39,715 bases of DNA, taken from NCBI GenBank assembly GCA_029259655.1, contig JAJDET010000267.1, forward strand, positions 1-39,715, written 5' to 3'. Shown piece after piece: positions 18,201-25,900 of the stretch. Each line of letters begins with the position of its first letter. Position 1 is the stretch's first letter. Source of the stretch: Planctomycetota bacterium (GTDB taxonomy: Bacteria; Planctomycetota; UBA1135; GCA-002686595). The notes beneath the pieces are model-generated. The model did not search any database, was not told the origin of the DNA, and saw only the letters and a program-made list of their open reading frames with translations. The translations under genes were made by a program, and so were the position numbers.

Positions 18201-19972
18201 AGCGCGAAGCCCGTGCGCCGCGGCGGATCTTCCGGGTCCAGCGGCAGGTACACCCCGCCCGCCTTCCAGACCGCGAGGAGCGCGACGACCGTGTCGACCG
18301 AGCGCGGGAGGTACACGCCGACCACGGCCCCGTTGCGGACGCCGTCGCCCCGGAGCAGCCGGGCGAGCGCGTCGGCCCGAGCATCGAGCGCGCCGTACTC
18401 GACGATGCCGTCCGCACTCACGAGCGCCGCGGCGTGCGGCTCGCGCCCCGCCGCCGCCTCGAATTCCTCGTGCACGGCGGCGAAGTCCACCTCGAGGCGC
18501 ACTCCCACGAGACCGGGCAGGAGCGCTTCCCGCTCCCCCTCGCCGAGCAGCGGCACGCGATCGACGGGTCGGGACGGCTCCGCCACGACGCCGTCCACGA
18601 AGCGCTCGAAGGCGCGCGCCAGCCGTTCGACCGTCCCGCCGTCGAACAGGTCGAGGTTGTACTGGAGCTCGCCCTCGTAGGTCCCGTCCACGGCCTCGAG
18701 GGACAGCGCGAGGTCGAACAGGGCGCGCCCGGACGGCACGGGGATGCGCGCGACCAGGAGCCCCTCCATGCCGCGCTCCGGAACCGGGACCGGCATCTCG
18801 AAGAAGACGTTGAAGAGCGGCGTGCGGCTCGGGTCGCGATCGGGCGAGAGCTCGGCGACGAGCTTCTCGAAGGGCAGCTCTCCGTGCGCCAGCGCCTCCC
18901 GTGTGGTCGCCCGGGCCCGCCGCACGAGCTCGGAGAAATCCGGGGACCCCGAGCAGTCGGTGCGCAGCGCGAGTGTGTTCACGAAGACGCCGATCAGGTC
19001 CTGCACCTCGCGTCGCTCGCGGTTCGCGAAGGGCGTGCCGACGACCACGTCCGTCTCGCCCGAGATGCGCGCCAGGAACGCCTGGAACGCTCCGAGCAGC
19101 GCGACGAATGAGGTGACTCCCTCGCGCGCCGCCAGCGCGTCGAGGCGCGCCGAGAGCTCGGGGGAGAGCTCCACCGGCGCAGCCCCTCCGGCGTGCGAGA
19201 GGAGCGCCGGGCGGGCGCGATCCGTCGGGAGCGGAAGGCTCGCCGGGGCGCCCTGGAGCGCGACGCGCCAGTGCTCGACGAGCGCTGCCAGCCGGTTGCC
19301 CGAGAGCCGCTCGCGCTGCCACGCGGCGTAGTCGGTGTACGCGATCGCGAGCTCGGGCAGCTCCGACGCCTCGTCCCGGACGGACGCGTCGTAGAGCGCA
19401 CACAGATCTCGTCTGAGGATCGCCCCCGACCAGCCGTCGATCAGGATGTGGTGGTACGAGAGCAGGAGCGCGTGGTCGTCGTCGCCGAGTCGGACGAGCC
19501 GCGCGCGGAGCAGCGGTCCGTTTTCGAGGTCGAACGGCAGTTCCCGGAGGGCCTCGAGCTCGCGCGCGATCACGGCGTCCGCGTCCGCGCCCCGATCCGA
19601 TCCGAGGTCGACGAGCCCGAGGATCTCGCCGGGCGTCGGGTCGACCTGCACGACGGGCACACCGGCGCTAGCGGGAAACCGCGTCCGAAGAGGCTCGTGG
19701 CGCCGCGCGAGCGCGCGCAGGGCGCTGCGCAGTGCCGCGAGGTCCAGCGGGCCGCGGAGCCTCCCGCCTCCGATCAACGTGTACTCCGTCGAGCGCGGCT
19801 CGAGCCGCGAGAGGAACCAGAAGCGCTCCTGCGCGAAGGAGAGCGTCCGCGTCGCTCCGGCAGTCAGAGGCCGGATCGCATCACCGGCCCCCTTGCTCCT
19901 CTCGAGCTTGCGCCTCAAGAGCTCGCGCTTCGCCGGTGAGAGCTGCGCCAGGCGGGCCTCGCGATCAGCCAT
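9200..19972 (-). CDS. Trimodular nonribosomal peptide synthetase, C-A-T-C-A-T-C-A-T-R, with terminal thioester reductase
   Basis: The 3590-aa protein starts at ATG 19972, inside the last codons of the PKS gene (8-nt overlap), with a short helical leader. Module 1 has C (HHILIDG, 174-180), A (YTSGSTGVPKG) and T (LGGHSL, Ser1038). Module 2 has C (HHILSDG, 1225-1231), A (YTSGTTGEPKG) and T (LGAHSL, Ser2091). Module 3 has C (HHILSDG, 2279-2285), A (PTSGSTGRPKL) and T (LGGTSL, Ser3137). The C-terminal domain (3216-3590) is a Lys2/CAR-type reductase with LLTGATGYLGA and catalytic YDRTK (Y3380, K3384). There is no epimerase, methyltransferase or thioesterase, so release should be reductive to an aldehyde or alcohol. 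Pocket residues read by eye are DAWQVGLIDK (A1), DAWQVGVIDK (A2) and DALLVGLIDK (A3). A1 resembles a code I recall for Gln, but this is weak. Reductase-ended NRPSs are also typical of isonitrile lipopeptide clusters. Confidence 0.95.
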   Translation of the reverse strand: MADREARLAQLSPAKRELLRRKLERSKGAGDAIRPLTAGATRTLSFAQERFWFLSRLEPRSTEYTLIGGGRLRGPLDLAALRSALRALARRHEPLRTRFPASAGVPVVQVDPTPGEILGLVDLGSDRGADADAVIARELEALRELPFDLENGPLLRARLVRLGDDDHALLLSYHHILIDGWSGAILRRDLCALYDASVRDEASELPELAIAYTDYAAWQRERLSGNRLAALVEHWRVALQGAPASLPLPTDRARPALLSHAGGAAPVELSPELSARLDALAAREGVTSFVALLGAFQAFLARISGETDVVVGTPFANRERREVQDLIGVFVNTLALRTDCSGSPDFSELVRRARATTREALAHGELPFEKLVAELSPDRDPSRTPLFNVFFEMPVPVPERGMEGLLVARIPVPSGRALFDLALSLEAVDGTYEGELQYNLDLFDGGTVERLARAFERFVDGVVAEPSRPVDRVPLLGEGEREALLPGLVGVRLEVDFAAVHEEFEAAAGREPHAAALVSADGIVEYGALDARADALARLLRGDGVRNGAVVGVYLPRSVDTVVALLAVWKAGGVYLPLDPEDPPRRTGFALTDSGAGTVVTSKELRARLPEGGWRTRCVDDADGVTGTLDGERTSPSDPAYVIYTSGSTGVPKGVVVPHGALANHVAWGRASFGFETRDRFLLRTPTAFDASLWEIVHPLANGAALVVAPPGAERDARALIELAADRGVTVLQGVPTLVRFWLEEPDFARCRELRHLVVGGEALPVPLVRKFERLRDEERLGVTLHNLYGPTEAAIDSASWSLAPDEHLARTRERVPIGGPIANVSLHVLDAHGEPVPEGFTGELHVSGSNLALSYVNRPELDEACFVRDPIGERTYRTGDLVRRAGGGELEFVGRADSQVKLKGNRIELEEIESVIAEHPGVSAAAARVHRTAGGEPRLVGYVVPAGEIDELGPFLSERLPAPMVPSVFVQLETLPRTRSEKLDRNALLPPPEREETRARARTPLEREIAVLVAELLGLAPEHVGRDDDFFALGGHSLFATRLLARIVERFGVEIPLLAFFERPTVGGLADRVSSGEHGVTPIPRTSRGARIPLSFAQERLWFLHRLAGGSTEYDMPGALRLKGDLDRAALEQSLDALFERHELLRTVFPSEDGVPRQEILPHARFALVATEHETEDHRARDSVLRECLEEESRHVFDLERGPLVRVGLLRFAADDHALIFNQHHILSDGISVDVLTGELAELYAARVAGREPTLLPVELAFADYAAWERGRDEHLASLLAHWKATLAGSPAGLPLPTDFARPAQKAHAGGAVGFELGGELTRELRALAARTAVTPFVVMCALYQAYLSRLTGETDVVVGTPYANRERPEVQRMLGAFVNTLPLRSNLSGAPALEELLGRVAATAQSALAHGELPFERMIQELDPVRDPSRTPLFNAFFELRTETELPAWPGLDVVPVDETATPALFDLSLSVGVSGESWSGVFHFDVALFEASTIERLAAGFTRFVAGCLASPELAFDRVPLVGTEERTRTLREAEGPLLPFDASLRVHHRFEERARQAPEATALVDDAGTLTYGALDARANGLAHELRGRGVRRGTVVGVWLPRSSDSVVTLLAIWKAGGVCLPLDPEDPESRIDLVLRSSGAELVVSTSALRERLTRGSFDVLELGPNDPVGSTDPAAPAVEEPADPAYLVYTSGTTGEPKGVGVSHGALANNLAWARAAFGFGARDRFLFRTPLSFDAALWELVHPLANGASLVVASPGTERDASALLDLAASSGVTVLQAVPTLLAYWLDEPAFARCRELRHLVCGGEALTPALLGRFARVRDAHALDLALHNVYGPAEATIDTSAWTLAPGAPVDTTRERVPIGRAIANAAVYVLDRHGEPVPRGATGELYIGGPGVALGYVGRDDLTALSFRANPFGAGRLYRTGDLGRRAADGELEFVGRVDSQVKLRGHRIELEEVEAVLAEAQGVERAAVALRESPGQGGRLVGYYVAGAELDATDLASHLEARLPRYMVPGSFVRLDALPLTASEKIDRSALPDPPGEGSTSAPPRTPTEAALVELVGELFGLGRFGRDDDLFSLGAHSLLLTRLAARVGERFGVELPLLAFFEAPTVAAIGRAVDDAEPGSATAIVPVTRGGPLPVSFSQERLWFLDRLAGGSAEYNLAGALRLRGALDRGALERSVVRVFARHEVLRTVFPERDGVPTQRILPSARFALDCEEVGGLAPSERDAILRARLELEARHVFDLAHGPLVRMRLLRFDAEDHAFLVNQHHILSDGVSVALLTEELAELYSAELRGETADLEPLAVQFADFATWERATFEPDSHLEYWREALRGAPPETSIPSDRPRPSVQSRAGAARAFSLSRELSDDLCALARERGSSVFVTLLAGFVALLHRTTGRDDLVVGTAVANRTHPETTGMLGFFANAVPLRADASGGPSFAELLDRVRRSVHGALGHQSLSFERLVEELNPLRDLARAPLFQISFDLVGHGRSEPVWAGLVVEEVPSATETAKLDLSVFVDASGPELTAEIEYGTALYDAATIDGLWERYEALLASAVETPERGVAGLRLGDPTLEPERPVPFDEREAPHVVVERRARECPDAVALTWVAPTPGHWTRGELDARARGLAVSLRARGIGRESLVALCLDRTPRLYEALLGVWKAGAAWFPLDATDPPAVRRDRLRDAEVALVIAEPRFHAELAALGVPVWGADDRSDNGGDQLPAVEPDDLAYVIPTSGSTGRPKLVEVPFRALANHTAWVDRTLRLGPDDAVLQRIPLGFDAALLEILAPLCGGARLVVVPDEDDRDPRALFELALRENVTSFLSVHSMTAAILDLGRMEEWSTLRQVVVGGERMDPGLPERMFATADAAGRELEVFNLYGPAEACIDATAHRCRRNEAGEVPIGRPISNVTVVLRDAEGHAVPAGVVGELYIGGAGLARGYRGRPDWTAERFVAEAGGARSYRTGDLARRRSDGALVFAGRADLQVQVRGRRVEPGEIEAVLTEHPTVRDAAVTAATDRSGDTQLVAHVVGQVDLAELRRHAGARLPAALRPGAWRVLDALPRTRNGKVDRRALEAATANTPRVQDLVGVAEAPIGEVESELCRLFAQTLEREAVGRRDDFFALGGTSLSAVRLNRAVEQAFEVELPLRALFESPTPADFGRALTHVLDGGDVADVLHGEDVDLFAEARLDADIRPAPGAALPSRPPRKVLLTGATGYLGAFVLRELLEHTDARIHCLVRAKDEPAATERLARNLARYEIDHDESRVVVVVGDLAAPELGLDESARSALADSLDLVVHGGAAVNFLEGYRALAPPNVEGTRSLLRLACLAGRVPFHFVSSVGVLTGGDHAPGEGVLEDVDLDGLSGCEGGYDRTKWVAEKLVLEAGARGLPVSIHRPGRVAGDSRSGLSNPDDVAGRVMQACLELGCAPDLQVAMDVTPVDYVSAALVHLAVRGAPGGGPYHLVSSKRTQFSEMLGWAEDLGYALERVPLEEWYERLGARVSADPGDGLAALMPLVAPEHTGTPRASDFIGDVRLPRIDDRRSREGLRGSGVACPEVDAALFARWIERSRETRKTSKEHGS

Positions 19973-22900
19973 CCTCACCGCCTGTAGCGAGCTCGCGCTC
20001 GACCTCTTCGTCCGAGAGCCCCTCGATCTCGGAGAGAAGCGCGTCGTCCCCGTCCTCGCGCCGAGCGGCGAGCTGCCCCACGAGGAGCTCCGCCAGCGCC
20101 GCGAGGTTGGGGTGATCGAAGACCAGGGTGACGGGGATCTCGACCTCGAGCGTCGCCTCCAGCCGGTTGCGCAGGTCCACGGCCAGGAGCGAGTCGATCC
20201 CCATGTCGAGGAAGCTCTGTCCGGGGTCCACCTCGTCACCCGACGCGTAGCCCATGACGCGTGCGAGCTGATCCCGCAGGAACTCGAGCACCAGTCCGTA
20301 GAGCTCCTCGGGCGCGCAGCCCTCGAGCGTCGCCAGGATCGCGCGGTCGTCCTCGCCGCTCCCGCCTCCCGCCTCCGACAGCGCCTCGAAGTACGGCGGC
20401 GCCTCGCCGTGGAACACGGAGAGGTAGCGGTTCCAGTCGACGGGCAGGATCCCCACGACGGGCGGCGTCTCGGGGTCGGCGAGCAGGCGCTCGAACGCGG
20501 AGCATCCCTGCTCCGGCGTGATACTGCCGAGTCCGAGCTCGGCGAAACGCGCTCGGTTCGCTTCCTCCGACTCCGTCGCCATGCCTCCTCCCGACCACGG
20601 TCCCCAGCAGATCGTCAGGGCCGGCAGCCCCCGGGCGCGACGGTCGTGCGCGAGCGCGTCGAGCACCGCGTTCGCGGCGGAGTACGCGCCCTGGCCCGTC
20701 GAGCCCACCATCGAGGCCATCGAGGAGAAACAGACGAAGAAGTCGAGCGGCGCGGAGAGCGTCGCCTCGTGCAGGTGGAGCGCACCGTCGACTTTCGGTC
20801 GAAGGACACGCTCGAAGCGCTCCCAGGTCAGGTTCGACAGGGTTCCGTCCTCGAGCAGCCCCGCAGCGTGCACGACGCCGGCGAGCGGGAGCTCGAGCGA
20901 CGCGACGAGGTCCTGCACCGCGCCCCGATCCGAGACGTCCAGCGCTGCGACGCGCACCTCGGCGCCGTTCTCCTCGAGCGCTCCTATCGCCGCGCGTGCG
21001 CTCTCGCCGGGCTCCCGTCGCGCAGCGAGGACCAGGTTGCTTGCGCCGCGCTCGACGAGGAACGCCGCGATGTGCAGTCCGAGAGCACCCGTACCGCCCG
21101 TGATCAGATAGGAGGCGTCTCCGCGAACGCGAAAGCCGGCCTCTCGGCCGAAATCGACGACGAGCTTGCCGACGTGGCGACCTTGCGCCAGCTCGCGAAA
21201 GGCCGAGGTCGCCTCCCGTACGGGGAAGCTCCGAACGCCGATGGGACGGTGCTCTCCGAGCGCGAAGGCCTCCGAGAGATCGCCCAGCATCGACTGGAAG
21301 AGCTCGGTGTCCGCGCCCAGGACCTCCGCCATGTCGAAGGTCGAGTAGGCGACGTCCGGTCGGAGCTCGCGCACGCGCTCCGCGGACCAGACGTCGATCT
21401 TTCCGATGTCGACGAAGCGCCCGTTCTCGCCCAGGACCTCCAGGCTCTTCCGGATGGTCTCGCCGCCGAGGCTGTTCAGGCAGACGTCCACGCCCGCCGC
21501 GTTCGTCAGCTCCCGGATCTCGCGCGCGAAGTCCGTCGTTCGCGAGTGGAAGACGTGTTCCACCCCCTGGGACGCGAGGAGCGACCACTTCGCGGGGCTG
21601 GCCGTCGCGTAGACGATCGCCCCGACGCTCTGCGCCACCTGGATGGCCGCCTGTCCGACGCCGCCCGCCGCCGCGTGGATGAGGACGCGCTCACCGGCGG
21701 CCAGCTTCGCGCATCGGAGAAGCGCGTGTCGGGCCGTCAGGAACACGGTCGGCAGCGCCGCAGCCTCCACCGCGGTCAGCCCCGACGGCCGTCGCATCAA
21801 GGCGTGAGCGGGAACCGTGACGTGGCTCGCCATGCAGTCGGGGGCCGCCACGACGACCTCGTCACTCACCTGCCAACCCTTGGCATCCCCGGGCCCGAGC
21901 CGGGCGATGCGGCCCGCGCACTCCAGTCCCAGCGGCTGCTCCAGGGCTCGGTCGATCCCCGTGAAGTCGCGCAGCAGCCCCAGCGCGAACAGCACGTCCT
22001 TGAAGTTCAGGGCCGCGGCCGAGACCACGACCTCGACCTCCCCCGGCCCAGGCGCCCGCCGGGTCGTGGGGACCGGAGCGAGCTTGTCGAGCACGCCGTA
22101 CTCGGTCGTGCGCAGCGCGAAGCTCGCGGGACGCTCCACCCTGGCCGGTGACGACCGGGTCAAGCGCGGGACGCGGCGCTCCCCCGCCCGACGCGCGATG
22201 CGCGTTTCGGCCGGGTCCGCTGCGAGCTCCTCCAGGAGCCGTGCGGCCTCGTCCTCTTCGGCCACGGGGTCCAGATCGAGACAGGCCGGGCGCAGGGTCG
22301 GGTGCTCGAGCAGCGCCGTCGCGACGAGCCCGTGGACCCCCGCCCCCTCGAGCGCGAGGCGCTCAGAGCCGGCTGCGGCCGCCACGGCACCGCGAGTGAC
22401 GAACCAGACGCGCGGAGAGCTCCCGCCCGGGAAGCTCGCGAGCGCCTGGAAGAGCTCGAGCGACTCGCGCAGGGCGTTCGTGTCCAGCGGCCAGAGGTTC
22501 ACCACCGCCCGCCTCGGCCCGGCATCGCGGAAGCGCTCCATCACGCGCCCCCAGGCCTTCGGGTCTCCGGCCGGGACCTCACCGCGCGTAACGGTGAGCA
22601 CGACGGCGCCGCGCGCCTCGAGCAAGGCCGTGAGCTTCGCGGCGAGGACGCCGCCGTCCGCGAGGACGAGCCAGGCTCCGCCCGCAGCGATCGCTCCGGC
22701 ACCGTCCGCAGCACCGGCGTGCTGCCACTTGACCTCGTGGGACCAGAGCGCCAGCGCGTCCGAGCTCGACGCCAGCGCCGAGCGACGCGTGCGAAGGAGC
22801 TCGAGCCCGCGCACCGCGGCCATCCGGATGCCGCGCGGGTCGAAGAGCTCGAGGTCGAACGCCAGCACCCGCGAGTTCTCCTCGTCGGCGCCCGCTCTCG

Positions 22901-25900
22901 GCCGCGCTCGACACCACACTTCGTCGCCCAGGGGACCGTCGCAGTGGAAGCCCTCGATTCCTACGGGCAGGTACGTCTCGTCTTCGTCGAGGTCCCCGGC
23001 CAGGACACCGCAGCTCTGGAAGCAGGCGTCGAGGAGCGCGGGATGAACCACGAAGCGGTCTGCGCGCGAGTGCTCGCCCAGCCGTACGTGCGCGAGCGCC
23101 TCGTCTTCTTCCACGCGAAGACCGGCGAGAGCCCGGAACGCGGGACCGTAGCAGAGCCCCATTCCGGCCAGCGCTGCGTAGTACTCCTCGATGTCGATCC
23201 CGCCTGCGACCCGCGCATGCAGGCTGTCGACGTCCACGGTCTCCCCACTCGTGTCCGCCTGCCCCTGAGCGAGTGTTCCGCGAGCGTGCACCGTCCAGGA
23301 TCCGTCCGTGCCCAGTGAGCACACCCGGAAGGCCCGCGACCCGTCGGCTTGCGCCGGTTCGAGCACGAGCTGGACCCGAAGCTCCGCCTCGCCCAGCTCG
23401 AGTGCCGCCTCGATCCTCAGACCGGACACTTCCCAGGTCGCGCCGGACGATGTGCGCGCGCCCGCGGCGAGGGCCCACTCGACGTAGGCCGCGCCGGGGA
23501 CGATCACGTGCCCGAACACCTCGTGGTCGGCGAGGAAGGACGGCGAGTCCTGAGCCAGGTGAGACTCGTAGAGCACCTCGCCTCGATCCAGGACGGCGAC
23601 CGAGACCGGCGAGCCGAGCAGAGGGTGCGCGTCCGGGTCGTCGCCGCGCGCGCTCCCGGCGTGGGCCTCGATCCAGTACCGCTCGCGCTGGAAGGGATAG
23701 GTCGGGAGATCGATCCGGGTCCGCGGAACGCCGGCGGAGAGCTCCTTCCACTCGAGGTCGACACCGCGCACGTAGAGGTCGCTCGCGCTCTCGAGCATTC
23801 GCGCCCGCTCGCCGTGGCCCGGTCGCATGCTCGGCAGCCAGGCCGCGTCGGGCAGATCGAGGAAGCGCTTCGCCATCCCCAGCAGCACGGGCGCGGGACC
23901 GACCTCGAGCAAGACGTCGCATCCCTCTCCCGCGAGCGCGCGCATCCCTTCCTGGAACCGGACGGGCTCCCGCACGTGGCGCACCCAGTAGCCGGCGCGC
24001 GCAATCGCTCCGCCGGCGGGACCGGGATCGAGGTTGGAGACGAAGCCGAGCTCCGGTTCGTGGTATCGAACGCGCTTCGCGACGGCCTCGAACTCCTCCA
24101 GCATCGGTTCCATCAGCGGTGAGTGGAACGCGTGGCTGACGTCCAGCGGCTCGCTGCGAATCCCCCGCTGCCGCAGCCCCTCCGTGACACCATGCACGAG
24201 CTCGGTGGCCCCCGAGAGCACGACCCGGGCATCGCAGTTGTAGGCAGCGATGGCGAGGCGGCCGGCGTGCGTGCGGAGCTCGACCTCGAGGTCCTCGGCG
24301 TCCGCGAACACGGCGGCCATGGCTCCGGGGTCCGTGCGCTCGACCATCAACCTCCCGCGGGCGGCGACGAGGGCGCAAGCGTCCTCGAAGGAGAAGACGC
24401 CCGCGCGCTGCGCGGCCGCGTACTCGCCGATCGAGTGCCCGAGCACCCAGTCCGGACGCACGCCCCATGAAGCCCAGAGCTCTCCCAGCGCGTACTGGAG
24501 AGCGAACAGCGCAGGCTGCGTGTAGTCGGTCCGGTCGAGGAGCTCGCCGCGGTCCCCGTAGAGAACGTCGAGCAGAGGGACCTCGAGGTGCCGCCGGAGC
24601 TCCGCCGCGCAGGCGAGGAGCGCCGATCGGAAGACGGGCTCGCCCTCGAAGAGCTCACGCCCCATGCCCGGGGTCTGGCTGCCCTGCCCCGTATAGAGGA
24701 AGGCGATCCTGGGCGTGGAACCGGACGCCCGCCCGAGCGCAGGCGCCGCGCCGTCGCGCGCGAGCACCTCGAGGCGCTCCGCGAGCTCACCGGCATCGGC
24801 TCCCACGATGCCGGCGCGGTGCGCGAAGTGCGCGCGCCCGGTACCGGCGGTGAAGCAGACGTTGCCTGCCGGCGGAGCGTCCGCGGTCGTCAAGCGGTCT
24901 CGGTACGCCGCCGCCAGCTCGCGCAGGGCATCCGGAGAGTGGGCCGAGAGCGGGAGGAGCTCGGCTCGCGGTTCGCTGCTCGGCATGGACGCGGTGTCCG
25001 GGGCCTCCTCCACGACGACGTGCGCGTTCGTCCCGCTGAAGCCGAACGAGTTGATCCCTGCCATCCGCCGCCCGCCGCGCTCGGGCCAGGGCCGGAGCTC
25101 GGTCGGCACGTCGATCACCGTCTCGTCCCAGGGAATGTGCGGGTTCCGATCGCCGAGGTGCAGGAGGCGCGGGATCGAGCCGTGCTGCAGCATCAGGACG
25201 GTGCGCAGCAAGCCTGCAATGCCAGCTGCCGGCTCGGCGTGACCGATGTTCGTCTTGACCGAGCCCACGACGAGCGCGTCCGACCTCCCCGGACCGAACA
25301 CCACGTCGAGCGCAGCCACCTCGAGCGGGTCGCCGAGCGACGTTCCCGTGCCGTGCGCTTCGACGTAGTCGATCTCGCACGGCTCCACGCGTGCGTCCGC
25401 GAGCGCGCCGCGGATCACCCGCTCCTGCGCTCTGGTGCTCGGCACCGTCAGGCCTCCGCTCGCGCCGTCCTGGTTGACCGAGGTTCCGCGCACGAGAGCG
25501 AAGACTCGGTCCCCGTCCGCGCGCGCACGCGACAGGCGCTTCAGGACGAGCATGCCGCAGCCCTCCGATCGCACGTAGCCGTCGGCGCGCGCGTCGAACG
25601 TCTTGCAGCGGCCGTCCTCCGAGAGCATCGACGCCTTGCAGATGGCGATCGTCCCGAAGGGATCCAGGACCAGGTTCACGCCGCCGGCGAGCGCCGTCAG
25701 CGATTCGCCCTCGCGCAGGCTCCGACAGGCCTCGTGCAGCGCCACGAGCGACGACGAGCAGGCCGTGTCCAGCGCGAAGCACGGCCCGTCGAGCCCGAGC
25801 CAGTAGGAGAGCCGCCCGGCCATGGTGCTGGAGGAGTTGCCGGTCGCGTAGTAGGTGTCGGCGTCGTTCGGGTGCCAGCCGGTCTGCCCCTGGAAGTAGT

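Noticed and set aside
10000-20000. Long plus-strand open frames inside the NRPS region
   Set aside because: They are antisense shadows of the NRPS, whose domains and motifs are continuous on the minus strand.
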